Part shown: in pieces, positions 25,562 to 32,699 of the stretch
Layout: every line of letters begins with the position of its first letter
How positions within the stretch are numbered: the first letter of the stretch is position 1
From: JANRLF01 sp033762815
GTDB taxonomy: Bacteria > Bacteroidota > Bacteroidia > Chitinophagales > CAIOSU01
NCBI GenBank assembly: GCA_033762815.1
Contig: JANRLF010000008.1
Coordinates: forward strand, 310,001-374,000
Reading direction: 5' to 3'
Length of the DNA: 64,000 bases
The notes under the pieces: generated by a model
The model's input: the letters and a program-made list of their open reading frames with translations, nothing else
Told to the model about the DNA's origin: nothing
Database searches by the model: none
Translations under genes and position numbers: made by a program

Positions 25562-27909
25562 ACGAATCGGAAACAAGGGCAGAACTGATTGACCCGGCGC
25601 TTCGCGCCGCGGGCTGGGGCCTGGTGCCCGATAGCCTCGTGCGCCGCGAGTACCAAATTACCAAAGGCCGCCTGATAGGCCACGGCAAACGCACCAAGCC
25701 CGCCATAGCCGATTACCTGCTGGTGTACCGCAACCGCATATTGGCCGTGATAGAGGCCAAGGCCGCCACCAAACACTATACCGAGGGCTTGGCACAGGCC
25801 AAGCAATATGCCGAAATGATGCGGGTGCGCCATACCTACTGCACCAATGGCCACCGACATTATAGCGTGGACATGCATCAAGGCTTCGAGGGCGATTGTG
25901 CTGCCTTCCCCAGCCCCGATGAGCTTTGGGAAATGACCTACGGCATTGCCGAGCGCACCCAACCACAAGAAGTAATAGCGTGGAAGGAACGGCTGCTCAA
26001 CATCCCTTTCGAAGACCGTGGCGGCACTTGGCAGCCCCGTTATTACCAAGACTTGGCCGTTACCCGCGTACTGGAAGCCGTAGCCGAGGGTAGGCAGCGT
26101 ATGCTGCTCACGCTGGCCACGGGCACGGGCAAAACCGCCATTGCCTTCCAGATAGCTTGGAAGCTGTTCCAAAGCAAATGGAACATGAACCGCGACGGCC
26201 AACGCCACCCGCGCATCCTCTTCTTGGCCGATAGGAACATCCTGGCCAACCAAGCCTTCAACTCGTTCAGTGCATTTGAAGAAGCGGCCTTGGTGCGCAT
26301 TAAGCCCAGCGAGATAAAGAAGAAAGGCAAGGTGCCCAAGAACGGCAGCGTGTTCTTTACCATCTTCCAGACCTTTATGAGCGGTCCTGAGGGCACACCG
26401 TACTTTGGTGACTACCCTAAGGATTTCTTCGACTTTATCATTATCGACGAGTGCCACCGTGGCGGTGCCAATGACGAAAGTACCTGGCGGGCAATTATGG
26501 AGTATTTCAGCCCCGCCACCCAACTGGGCCTCACGGCCACGCCCAAGCGTGATGTGAACGGCGATACCTACAAATACTTCGGTGAGCCTGTGTTTGTGTA
26601 TTCGCTCAAAGAAGGCATCAACGATGGTTTCCTTACCCCTTTCAAGGTGCAAGAGATAAAAACCACCATTGACGATTACGTTTACACCAACGACGACGAC
26701 CTGCTTGAAGGCGAATTAGAAGAAGGCAAACGCTACACCGAGGGCGATTTTAACCGCATCATCGAGATAAAAGAACGAGAGGCCTACCGGGTAAGGCTGC
26801 TGATGGAGCGCATAGACCAGCACCAAAAGACCATTGTGTTTTGTGCTACCCAACAACATGCCTTGGCCATACGCGACTTGATAAACCAATATGCTACCAG
26901 CGCCAGCCCTAACTACTGCCACCGTGTAACGGCTGACGACGGGGCGATAGGCGAGCAGCACTTGGCCGACTTTCAAGACAACGAAAAACGCATACCCACG
27001 GTGCTCACCACCTCGCAAAAGCTCAGCACGGGCGTAGATGCGCCAGAGGTACGTAACATTGTGCTGTTGCGCCCCGTGCGCAGTATGGTAGAGTTTAAGC
27101 AGATAATAGGGCGTGGTACCCGCTTGTTCGATGGCAAGGACTACTTTACCATCTATGATTTTGTAGAGGCACACCACCATTTTAATGACCCTGCCTGGGA
27201 CGGCGAGCCGATGGAGCCAGTGCCGCCCAAGCCTCGTCCTGACCCTCCAGTTATTGATGGCGAGGATAGTGGCAATGAAGGGGACGAGGACACCGAAGAG
27301 GGGGATTACCCACAGCCACTTAAAAGAATGATAAAAGTGAGGCTTTCGGATGGCAAAGTGCGCGAACTGCAACACATGAGCCGAACCAGCTTCTGGAGCC
27401 CTGACGGTAAACCCATATCATCGCAACAATTCTTGGAGAACATGTTCGGTGACCTGCCCTCGCTGTTTACCGACGAAGAAGAACTGCGCAGCATATGGAG
27501 TCGCCCCGATACCCGCAAAAAGCTGATGGAGGAATTGCAGGATAAGGGTTATGCCAAAGCGCAACTGGAAGAACTGCAAAAACTGATTCAGGCCGAAAAG
27601 AGCGACCTCTATGATGTGCTGGCCTATGTAGCTTTCCACAGGGCACCCGTTGAGCGCGAAACAAGAGCCACAAAGGCAAGGATTCACTTAAGTAGCTATG
27701 ACGCCAAGCAACAGGTCTTTTTGGACTTTGTGCTACAACAATATGTTCATTCGGGCATTGATGAGTTGGACGATGTAAAACTACCCCGCTTGTTAGAACT
27801 GAAGTATAATGCCATAGCTGATGCAAAGCAAGAATTGGGCGACATAAGGACTATCAGGGATGCCTTTGTCGGTTTTCAGGCTTACTTGTACCAAAAAGAG
27901 GCGGTGTAA
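25558..27909 (+). CDS. hsdR: Type I restriction endonuclease subunit (EcoEI-like)
   Basis: HsdR translocates and cuts unmethylated DNA. The 783-residue protein has an N-terminal PD-(D/E)xK nuclease (Asp52 in ADYLLVYRN, Glu66-Ala-Lys68), then superfamily 2 helicase motifs: Walker A ATGTGKT (187-193), DECH near 298, LTATPKRD, and GRGTRL motif VI. An acidic linker (EDSGNEGDEDTEEGD) precedes a C-terminal domain like that of EcoEI-type subunits, consistent with the shorter length relative to EcoKI or EcoR124. It overlaps the preceding gene by four bases and is the last gene of the operon. Confidence 0.95.
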   Translation: MNESETRAELIDPALRAAGWGLVPDSLVRREYQITKGRLIGHGKRTKPAIADYLLVYRNRILAVIEAKAATKHYTEGLAQAKQYAEMMRVRHTYCTNGHRHYSVDMHQGFEGDCAAFPSPDELWEMTYGIAERTQPQEVIAWKERLLNIPFEDRGGTWQPRYYQDLAVTRVLEAVAEGRQRMLLTLATGTGKTAIAFQIAWKLFQSKWNMNRDGQRHPRILFLADRNILANQAFNSFSAFEEAALVRIKPSEIKKKGKVPKNGSVFFTIFQTFMSGPEGTPYFGDYPKDFFDFIIIDECHRGGANDESTWRAIMEYFSPATQLGLTATPKRDVNGDTYKYFGEPVFVYSLKEGINDGFLTPFKVQEIKTTIDDYVYTNDDDLLEGELEEGKRYTEGDFNRIIEIKEREAYRVRLLMERIDQHQKTIVFCATQQHALAIRDLINQYATSASPNYCHRVTADDGAIGEQHLADFQDNEKRIPTVLTTSQKLSTGVDAPEVRNIVLLRPVRSMVEFKQIIGRGTRLFDGKDYFTIYDFVEAHHHFNDPAWDGEPMEPVPPKPRPDPPVIDGEDSGNEGDEDTEEGDYPQPLKRMIKVRLSDGKVRELQHMSRTSFWSPDGKPISSQQFLENMFGDLPSLFTDEEELRSIWSRPDTRKKLMEELQDKGYAKAQLEELQKLIQAEKSDLYDVLAYVAFHRAPVERETRATKARIHLSSYDAKQQVFLDFVLQQYVHSGIDELDDVKLPRLLELKYNAIADAKQELGDIRTIRDAFVGFQAYLYQKEAV

Positions 27910-28087
27910 CTTCTATTCCACCGCCCCAAAAAAAACCACCCCTTCTACCCCCACCCACCGCATACTGGCGGGGGTATATTTCAGGTTTCTAGCTAGCCAA
28001 ACCCCCCACTGAGCATATCCCCATTTACCCATTTTTTGATTTGGATTTTTCGCACTAAGTGCTTACCATTGATTAATGTGCGAGTCG

Positions 28088-28160
28088 ATTTGAAAATTTG
28101 ATGATTTGGAAATTTGAAAATGACCTTGTTTTTAGTTCCTCTCCCTTAGGGAGTGGAACT
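28088..28160. repeat. AT-rich TTTGAAAATT words and a strong hairpin
   Basis: At 28088-28121 the words TTTGAAAATTTGATGATTTG and AATTTGAAAATG resemble those between atpD and atpC. Immediately after, 28134-28145 and 28149-28160 form a 12-bp stem (AGTTCCTCTCCC / GGGAGTGGAACT, one T-T mismatch) with loop TTA. The hairpin is not followed by a T tract on either strand, so a terminator role for hsdR is unproven. Confidence 0.5.
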
Positions 28161-28180
28161 GAGGAAAAAAGCAAAAAAAA

Positions 28181-28342
28181 ACAAAAAAACATACCCATTT
28201 TAGTGCAAACTATTGACAATCAAAGAAATAAGCAAAACTGAAGTACTACTGAAGCACCACTGAAGTATCACCGAAATACTACTGAAACTATACTGAAGTA
28301 CTACTGAAACATCACTGAAGCACTACCGAAATACTACTGAAA
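28181..28342. repeat. 11-bp tandem repeat array 1 with A-rich leader
   Basis: A leader (28181-28237, beginning ACAAAAAAACATAC and containing ATTGACAA) is followed by nine full 11-bp units plus a tenth partial one, consensus CYGAARYAYYA. The central GAA recurs every 11 bases from 28240 to 28339. The last unit ends GAAACG. Array 2, exactly 260 bases further on, has the same layout. It contains no credible reading frame. Confidence 0.8.
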
Positions 28343-28363
28343 CGATTTTTTAACAAGATTATA

Positions 28364-28419
28364 CACAAGACGCAAGACGCAAGACACAAGACACAAGAAA
28401 ATCCCCGCAATTAGCGGGG
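28364..28419. repeat. 7-bp tandem repeat and small hairpin
   Basis: Five units of ACAAGAC/GCAAGAC run from 28364 to 28398 between the two 11-bp arrays. They are followed by CCCCGC (28403-28408) and GCGGGG (28414-28419), a 6-bp stem with a 5-base loop. Confidence 0.65.
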
Positions 28420-28441
28420 CAGGCGTAAATCCCTCTAAAAA

Positions 28442-28602
28442 ACAAAAAAACACACTTTTTTCACACAAAGGATTGATAAACAGCAAATTAATAGGATTTG
28501 AACTACCTGCGAGATACCCTTGAACACCCCTTGAAGCACCCGCGAGATACCCTTGAAGTACCCGCGAACACCCCTTGAAGTACCTGCGAAATACCTGCGA
28601 AA
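28442..28602. repeat. 11-bp tandem repeat array 2 with A-rich leader
   Basis: The leader (from 28442, ACAAAAAAACACAC, then ATTGATAA at 28472) resembles that of array 1. Ten units with consensus YGAARYACCYK follow; GA recurs every 11 bases from 28500 to 28599, and the array again ends GAAACG. The shared core with array 1 is YGAARYAYY, with C/G replacing A at later positions. Confidence 0.8.
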
Positions 28603-28661
28603 CGGGTAAGCTTTCATTATGAATTGCACCGAATTAGGAATGGAAACTGGCTCATCGTTCT

Positions 28662-29309
28662 TCAGGCCATGCGGCGGAAAACACACAGGTAATGCTGAAA
28701 AATGGGTTCTTCCTTTATCAAGATAGTCCCCATGCAATGCAATTTAGCTGCCTTGGCCAAGTCCAAATATCCCGGCAAGCCCAACTGGTGCGGATGCATC
28801 ACGTCGCCTGGTAGGTAGTGGAATACCTTCCTTAACCAATTGTATTTATGTGCATCAACGGACAGCACTAAATGCCCATGGGGTTTCAAGGAAGCCGAAA
28901 GCTGTTGCATGCTTAGTTTGATATCTTCTACATGATTGATGGCATTCATACAAAATACCCAATCAAACGCTTCTTTCCAGGCAATATCTTCCATGCGCAT
29001 CTGATGGAAACTAGCATAAGGAGCCATGGCAGGATTAAAGTGGGCCAACTGGTTGTACTGGCCCATCAAGGGGTCAATGGCCGTTACCTCGCAGTCGGCC
29101 AGCACCAAAAAGATGCCCGCGGGGCCACAACCGGCATCCAGCACTTTCCCTTTCACGGTTTGTTGGGTGGTCAGCTCTACGCTTTCAAGCAGCCCTTTCC
29201 AATAGTTCGCTTTCCACTCGCGATAAGCACCTACTGGTTTTTGGCCCAAGTAGCGTTTCCACCACTTGGCTTCAAAGTATTGGGCTATCTTCCACCGTAG
29301 GCTGGCCAT
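28662..29309 (-). CDS. Class I SAM-dependent methyltransferase
   Basis: The 215-residue cytosolic protein contains the SAM-binding motif I VLDAGCGPAGIF near residue 57, an acidic motif II (VTAIDP) and a motif III-like segment FDWVFCMNAINHVED (about 113-127), followed by the LKPHGHLVLSVD strand. This is the Rossmann-type methyltransferase fold of the small-molecule (ubiE/type 11-12) group. The substrate cannot be told. It is divergent from the Smr gene, with 68 bases between starts. Confidence 0.85.
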   Translation of the reverse strand: MASLRWKIAQYFEAKWWKRYLGQKPVGAYREWKANYWKGLLESVELTTQQTVKGKVLDAGCGPAGIFLVLADCEVTAIDPLMGQYNQLAHFNPAMAPYASFHQMRMEDIAWKEAFDWVFCMNAINHVEDIKLSMQQLSASLKPHGHLVLSVDAHKYNWLRKVFHYLPGDVMHPHQLGLPGYLDLAKAAKLHCMGTILIKEEPIFQHYLCVFRRMA

Positions 29310-29341
29310 AGTTTCAAATTAAGACAAAATAATGCAGCCCA

Positions 29342-29370
29342 TTGCAATTGATTCGGTATTGGTAACTTTG
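29342..29370 (+). promoter_or_regulatory. Promoter of the Smr gene
   Basis: TTG (29342-29344), an 18-base gap and TAACTTTG (29363-29370) match the Bacteroidota consensus. The -7 box ends only seven bases before the ATG at 29378, so the message would be leaderless or nearly so. Confidence 0.6.
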
Positions 29371-29377
29371 CGGAAAC

Positions 29378-30166
29378 ATGCCTGCAACCCAAGAAAATGG
29401 AATATACCTAGCATTGATACCTGATTACGGAGTGAAGGGTATTTTGGTTGCACTGGACATTCATTTGGTAAATGCGATGGCTACCATCATAGATTATGAA
29501 TATGACCTATTGCTTGACAGGCAGGTAGAAGAAAGCTATGAAGGCAGTATAGATGCCGGCGATTTGATCCATATGGGCAGCATCTATTTTGAGCAACTGA
29601 ATGCCGCACCCGAAATACAGGCCAAGTTTTTCTTTGAGGAGCATGGCAAGGAGGTGGTGCTGGATAAAAGCATCAAACCGAAAGCCAAAACCATACATGC
29701 CGGGCCCAGGTTTTGTGCATTGCTCAACGAGGAGGCTTTTCTGTACGAGCTGCACAAGGCTACACCCGCGCCACATCACCATGCTAAGCCTGGAGTGCCC
29801 AAAAACAAGCTGCAACTGGATATTGAATTGTTGAAACACCACATGACCGATAATTTCAGTGGCCGAAGCAAATATGACATTTCGGAAGCCTCTTATGAAA
29901 TTGACCTACATTTCGATGCCTTGGTAAAGGATGAAAGTGGGTACAACGGGGCTGAAAAGCTGCAACTTCAACTGGATACTTTCAACAAAAAACTGGAAAG
30001 TGCCATTGCCAATGGGCTGCACAGCATGATAGTAATACATGGGGTAGGTACCGGCCGATTGAAGCAAGAAATCATCAATATCGTCAAGCAACACCCCAAA
30101 GTAAAATCGTACGGGCCCAGTTTCGAACGCAAGTACGGCTTCGGCGCAACGGAAATTTTCTTTTAA
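29378..30166 (+). CDS. DUF2027/Smr domain protein
   Basis: The 262-residue protein ends with an Smr domain: EIDLHFDAL near residue 170 and the HGVGTGRLKQEI motif near 222-233, the conserved nucleic-acid-processing loop shared with the MutS2 C terminus, then a final KYGFGATEIFF. The N-terminal 140 residues match the beta-rich DUF2027-type region seen before Smr domains in Bacteroidota. A histidine cluster (PAPHHHAKPG) marks the linker. Smr domains are often endonucleases or act on stalled ribosomes, but the target here is unknown. Confidence 0.85.
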   Translation: MPATQENGIYLALIPDYGVKGILVALDIHLVNAMATIIDYEYDLLLDRQVEESYEGSIDAGDLIHMGSIYFEQLNAAPEIQAKFFFEEHGKEVVLDKSIKPKAKTIHAGPRFCALLNEEAFLYELHKATPAPHHHAKPGVPKNKLQLDIELLKHHMTDNFSGRSKYDISEASYEIDLHFDALVKDESGYNGAEKLQLQLDTFNKKLESAIANGLHSMIVIHGVGTGRLKQEIINIVKQHPKVKSYGPSFERKYGFGATEIFF

Positions 30167-30236
30167 CAGCCACTAGTATTAAGAAGCAAGTAGCAAGAAA
30201 ATGTGCTGATGTAAATACTTTAATGAAGTTTGTTTT

Positions 30237-30285
30237 CTTGTACCTCGTACCTTTTACCTTGTACCTCTAACCTTGTACCTCCTTG
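30237..30285. repeat. CTTGTACCT short repeats before rnpB
   Basis: CTTGTACCT occurs at 30237-30245, 30258-30266 and 30272-30280, with intervening TACCT-like words, about 60 bases upstream of the RNase P RNA. It looks like a degenerate simple repeat. No -7 box of the TAnnTTTG type was found here for rnpB. Confidence 0.5.
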
Positions 30286-30337
30286 CATCTTGATGCTAAA
30301 GTAAGTATCTTGCTACTCAGTACTTGATACTGAATAC

Positions 30338-30687
30338 TAAAGAGGGGCTCTGCCGTTCCGCCGCCTTGGATGGTGGGAAGGAAAGTCCGGGCGGTGTAGG
30401 GCAGCGCAGCTCCTAACGGGAGCGCCTCCGTCATTGACGGGGGCAGAAAGTGCCACAGAAAATTGTCCCGCTTCAAGCGGGAGTGAAAAAGCAGCGATGC
30501 TACGGTGCCCAGCAATGGCCACCGTGGGCAAACCTTGCGCACCGAAAGACCAAATAGGGTGGCGATGGAGGGCGGCCCGCCCGATGCCACTGGGTTGGTC
30601 GATAGAGGCCAGCGGCGACGCTGGCCCCAGATAAATGGCAGAGGTTCCGCGAAAGCGGAATACAGAACCCGGCTTACACCCTCTTAC
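30338..30687 (+). ncRNA. rnpB: RNase P RNA
   Basis: The catalytic RNA that trims tRNA 5' ends. Diagnostic conserved regions are GGAAAGTCCGGGC (from 30380, P4 5' half and CR I), AGATAAATGG near 30631, and ACAGAACCCGGCTTA (30662-30676, P4 3' half and CR V). The ends are set by the P1 helix AAGAGGG (30340-30346) with CCCTCTT (30679-30685). About 350 nucleotides is normal for the bacterial A-type RNA. Internal hairpins with complementary arms (for example CAGCGGCGACGCTG near 30610) fit the peripheral helices. Confidence 0.96.
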
Positions 30688-30739
30688 TGTATGAAAAAAT
30701 GGGACTTGTGTTCTGAGCGATAGCAAACAGTCTAATCGC

Positions 30740-31243
30740 CTATTTACTGTACCAATCGCTTTTTTGATTGTTGCACAGCTCAACGGTGTGCTTAAAGCCA
30801 TCTACCAACTTACGGGCAGCTTCCACATCAACCGCTACAAAACTCAAATTGAATTCATACTTCTGCACTACATCGTTACGGAAGGCTTGAATTACCCTTT
30901 GCCTGTTCTTAACAAAGAAATTGACATTGATTCGGGTTCCGCTCAGTACGTAATTTACCGAATAGGGATCAATATCTTTTAAGGTAAACTCATATCGGAA
31001 AGTGGTGCTGATGCCCTTGCTGTTTGTCTCAGTACGGGTATATATCACTTTACAAGGGTCAGCGGCATCATACTCAAACTTTTGGATGATGGTAAACCCT
31101 CCTGACTTCACTTCCACAATGTTCTTTTTAAGCCATTCCAAAGATTCCTTTAAGCCAGGACCGTCAGAGGTTTTTTTATTCTGGGCAGTAACATTAAGGG
31201 CTAAGGCAAAAAGGAAAAATAGCAATATCTGTATGCGAAACAT
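30740..31243 (-). CDS. Secreted protein of unknown function
   Basis: This 167-residue protein has a clear signal peptide (hydrophobic residues 4-18, ALNVTAQ cut site). The mature part has alternating beta-like strands (GGFTIIQKFEYD, TTFRYEFTLKDIDPYSVNYV, cited as TTFRYEFTLKDID) and two cysteines (Cys64 and Cys157 region). I know no family for it. It stands alone, convergent with rnpB and downstream of the dockerin-like gene's terminator. Confidence 0.75.
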   Translation of the reverse strand: MFRIQILLFFLFALALNVTAQNKKTSDGPGLKESLEWLKKNIVEVKSGGFTIIQKFEYDAADPCKVIYTRTETNSKGISTTFRYEFTLKDIDPYSVNYVLSGTRINVNFFVKNRQRVIQAFRNDVVQKYEFNLSFVAVDVEAARKLVDGFKHTVELCNNQKSDWYSK

Positions 31244-31323
31244 AGGCTACAATTTTTCGAGACAAGATAAGCAATCCTTTGTAGTTATCAATCAAGCGGC
31301 TTAGGGTGATAAGCCAATAAAAA

Positions 31324-31356
31324 TGACCCCTGCCGCTGATCAAACAACAGGGGTCA
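31324..31356 (-). terminator. Terminator of the dockerin/cohesin-like gene
   Basis: TGACCCCTG (31324-31332) and CAGGGGTCA (31348-31356) form a perfect 9-bp stem with a 15-base loop; on the minus strand it is followed by ATTTTTATT. It lies 28 bases after the stop of the gene at 31385. Confidence 0.75.
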
Positions 31357-31384
31357 CGCCCTTTTCACCACCGCTCTTCCGCTG

Positions 31385-32512
31385 CTATCGCAGCAATATT
31401 TTTTGCACTCCGTAACCTTCGGCAGATTGTATATGCACCAAATAAAGTCCTTTGGAACAATTGCCCAAGTCAATAGTCTTCAATGGGTTGAGGTCATCAT
31501 TGGTGATATAGCCACCATATACCTCGTTGCCCACAATATCAGTAATGGTGATGACCACCTCTTCAATAGAATGGCTTTTCAAGTAAAATTTACCTTCATT
31601 GGGGTTTGGGTAAATCTCAAACCCTAAACTCCCCATAGGAACCGTAGGTGCGGAAACCAGTATAATAGAGCTATCTCTGGTATCCACTGCCAATGGCGTT
31701 CCCTCTTCATCAATCATTTGCGGATTGCCAATGTGAAATCCTAAAGTATCAATTCCAGGTAATCTTCCTGAAAGATTATCGGTAGTGATAAAACTAACAC
31801 CGCCCAACCTTCCGTACCCATCTTTTGAGTTAAAGTTGTTCCTTGCCAACCCCACCTGCATATAGCCTGGAACATTCTTTTTAATGTATATCAGGTCAGT
31901 GCCGTAATCGCCTAACCATGAACTATCCACGTTGAAGTTAATGGATGCTACATCTACCAAGTCAGGGTCGTACTGAATGGTAAAGGCCACACCATACACA
32001 TCTTCAGCAGGCAAGGCAGCCGTACCCAAATGAATGGGAATTTCAATAAAAGTGGAAAGGGAAATGGTATCAACAGGAGGAACCATAAATATTTCAGGGC
32101 CAGCTTCCCTACTCGTTATAGGCCTGCCATGATATTCGTTAAAATTAGCCAGTATAGCAACAGTATCAGTGGCATCGATTATACCGTTTCCGTCACAGTC
32201 GGCATACTTATAGTTTAAGCCATTTGAAAAAGAAGCGGTCCATCCTTCCGCAGTCTGCCCTTCCCACGCTAAAGCAGCATGCACTCTTACTGGCCCTGTA
32301 CTTCCAAAGGCAAGGCCAATGTTGAAAATATCACTAGCATCAACCCTTCCATCATTGTTCGCATCTCCAGGCCAAACACAAGCTCCATCACAAACAACCT
32401 CTGCTTGCCCAAGTCTAGCTGCAGACATTCCCCTAACCGCTTTGCCAACACTCTGCGCTACCGCTATGGTACCCAGCACCGAAAAAATCAAAAGGAGTAA
32501 ATGTTTTTTCAT
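31385..32512 (-). CDS. Type IX-secreted protein with dockerin-like repeats and a cohesin-like domain
   Basis: The 375-residue protein has a signal peptide (cut after VAQ, residue 20), two dockerin type I calcium loops (DANNDGRVDASD at about 50-61 and DCDGNGIIDATD at about 105-116), a beta-rich domain resembling cohesins (about 140-285, with EIPIHLGTA and VYGVAFTIQYDPDLV) and a type A C-terminal sorting domain (YPNPNEGKFYL ... KGLYLVHIQ ... KILLR). It should be exported by the type IX system and attached to the surface. Dockerin and cohesin normally bind one another; both on one chain could allow self-assembly, which is inference. Confidence 0.85.
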   Translation of the reverse strand: MKKHLLLLIFSVLGTIAVAQSVGKAVRGMSAARLGQAEVVCDGACVWPGDANNDGRVDASDIFNIGLAFGSTGPVRVHAALAWEGQTAEGWTASFSNGLNYKYADCDGNGIIDATDTVAILANFNEYHGRPITSREAGPEIFMVPPVDTISLSTFIEIPIHLGTAALPAEDVYGVAFTIQYDPDLVDVASINFNVDSSWLGDYGTDLIYIKKNVPGYMQVGLARNNFNSKDGYGRLGGVSFITTDNLSGRLPGIDTLGFHIGNPQMIDEEGTPLAVDTRDSSIILVSAPTVPMGSLGFEIYPNPNEGKFYLKSHSIEEVVITITDIVGNEVYGGYITNDDLNPLKTIDLGNCSKGLYLVHIQSAEGYGVQKILLR

Positions 32513-32534
32513 AGTGGTTGGTTTTGAATTATTA

Positions 32535-32542
32535 CAAACATA
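32535..32542 (-). promoter_or_regulatory. -7 element before the dockerin/cohesin-like gene
   Basis: On the minus strand TATGTTTG fits TAnnTTTG, 22 bases before the ATG at 32512. There is no clear TTG at the usual -33 spacing. Confidence 0.35.
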
Positions 32543-32699
32543 TAAGCTCTTTCTATCGAAAAAAAGTAAAAATTTTGCCCTTTATCGGAAGGTTTTTTTT
32601 GCCAATAGCTCAACCTTAAATTCTATTTTCCCATACAAATCGGCCTTTCTTGGCTATTACTCTTTGCAATTTTTTATTTTTATCGGCAAAGGGACTGTT

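Noticed and set aside
25528..26652. 374-codon minus-strand frame opposite hsdR
   Set aside because: Same cause; hsdR motifs on the plus strand are unambiguous.
28238..28602. 11-bp arrays as a CRISPR
   Set aside because: There are no 24-37-bp repeats with unique spacers and no cas genes; units are contiguous and only 11 bases long.
28435..28737. 100-codon minus-strand frame over array 2
   Set aside because: Its repeated Gly-Phe/Arg pattern is only the translation of the 11-bp units, and it overlaps the methyltransferase gene.
30337..30801. 154-codon minus-strand frame at 30337-30801
   Set aside because: It is antisense to the RNase P RNA, whose conserved core is unmistakable.
32319..32699. 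Upstream extension of the helical-repeat protein
   Set aside because: The extra 127 codons lie antisense to the dockerin-like gene and its leader.
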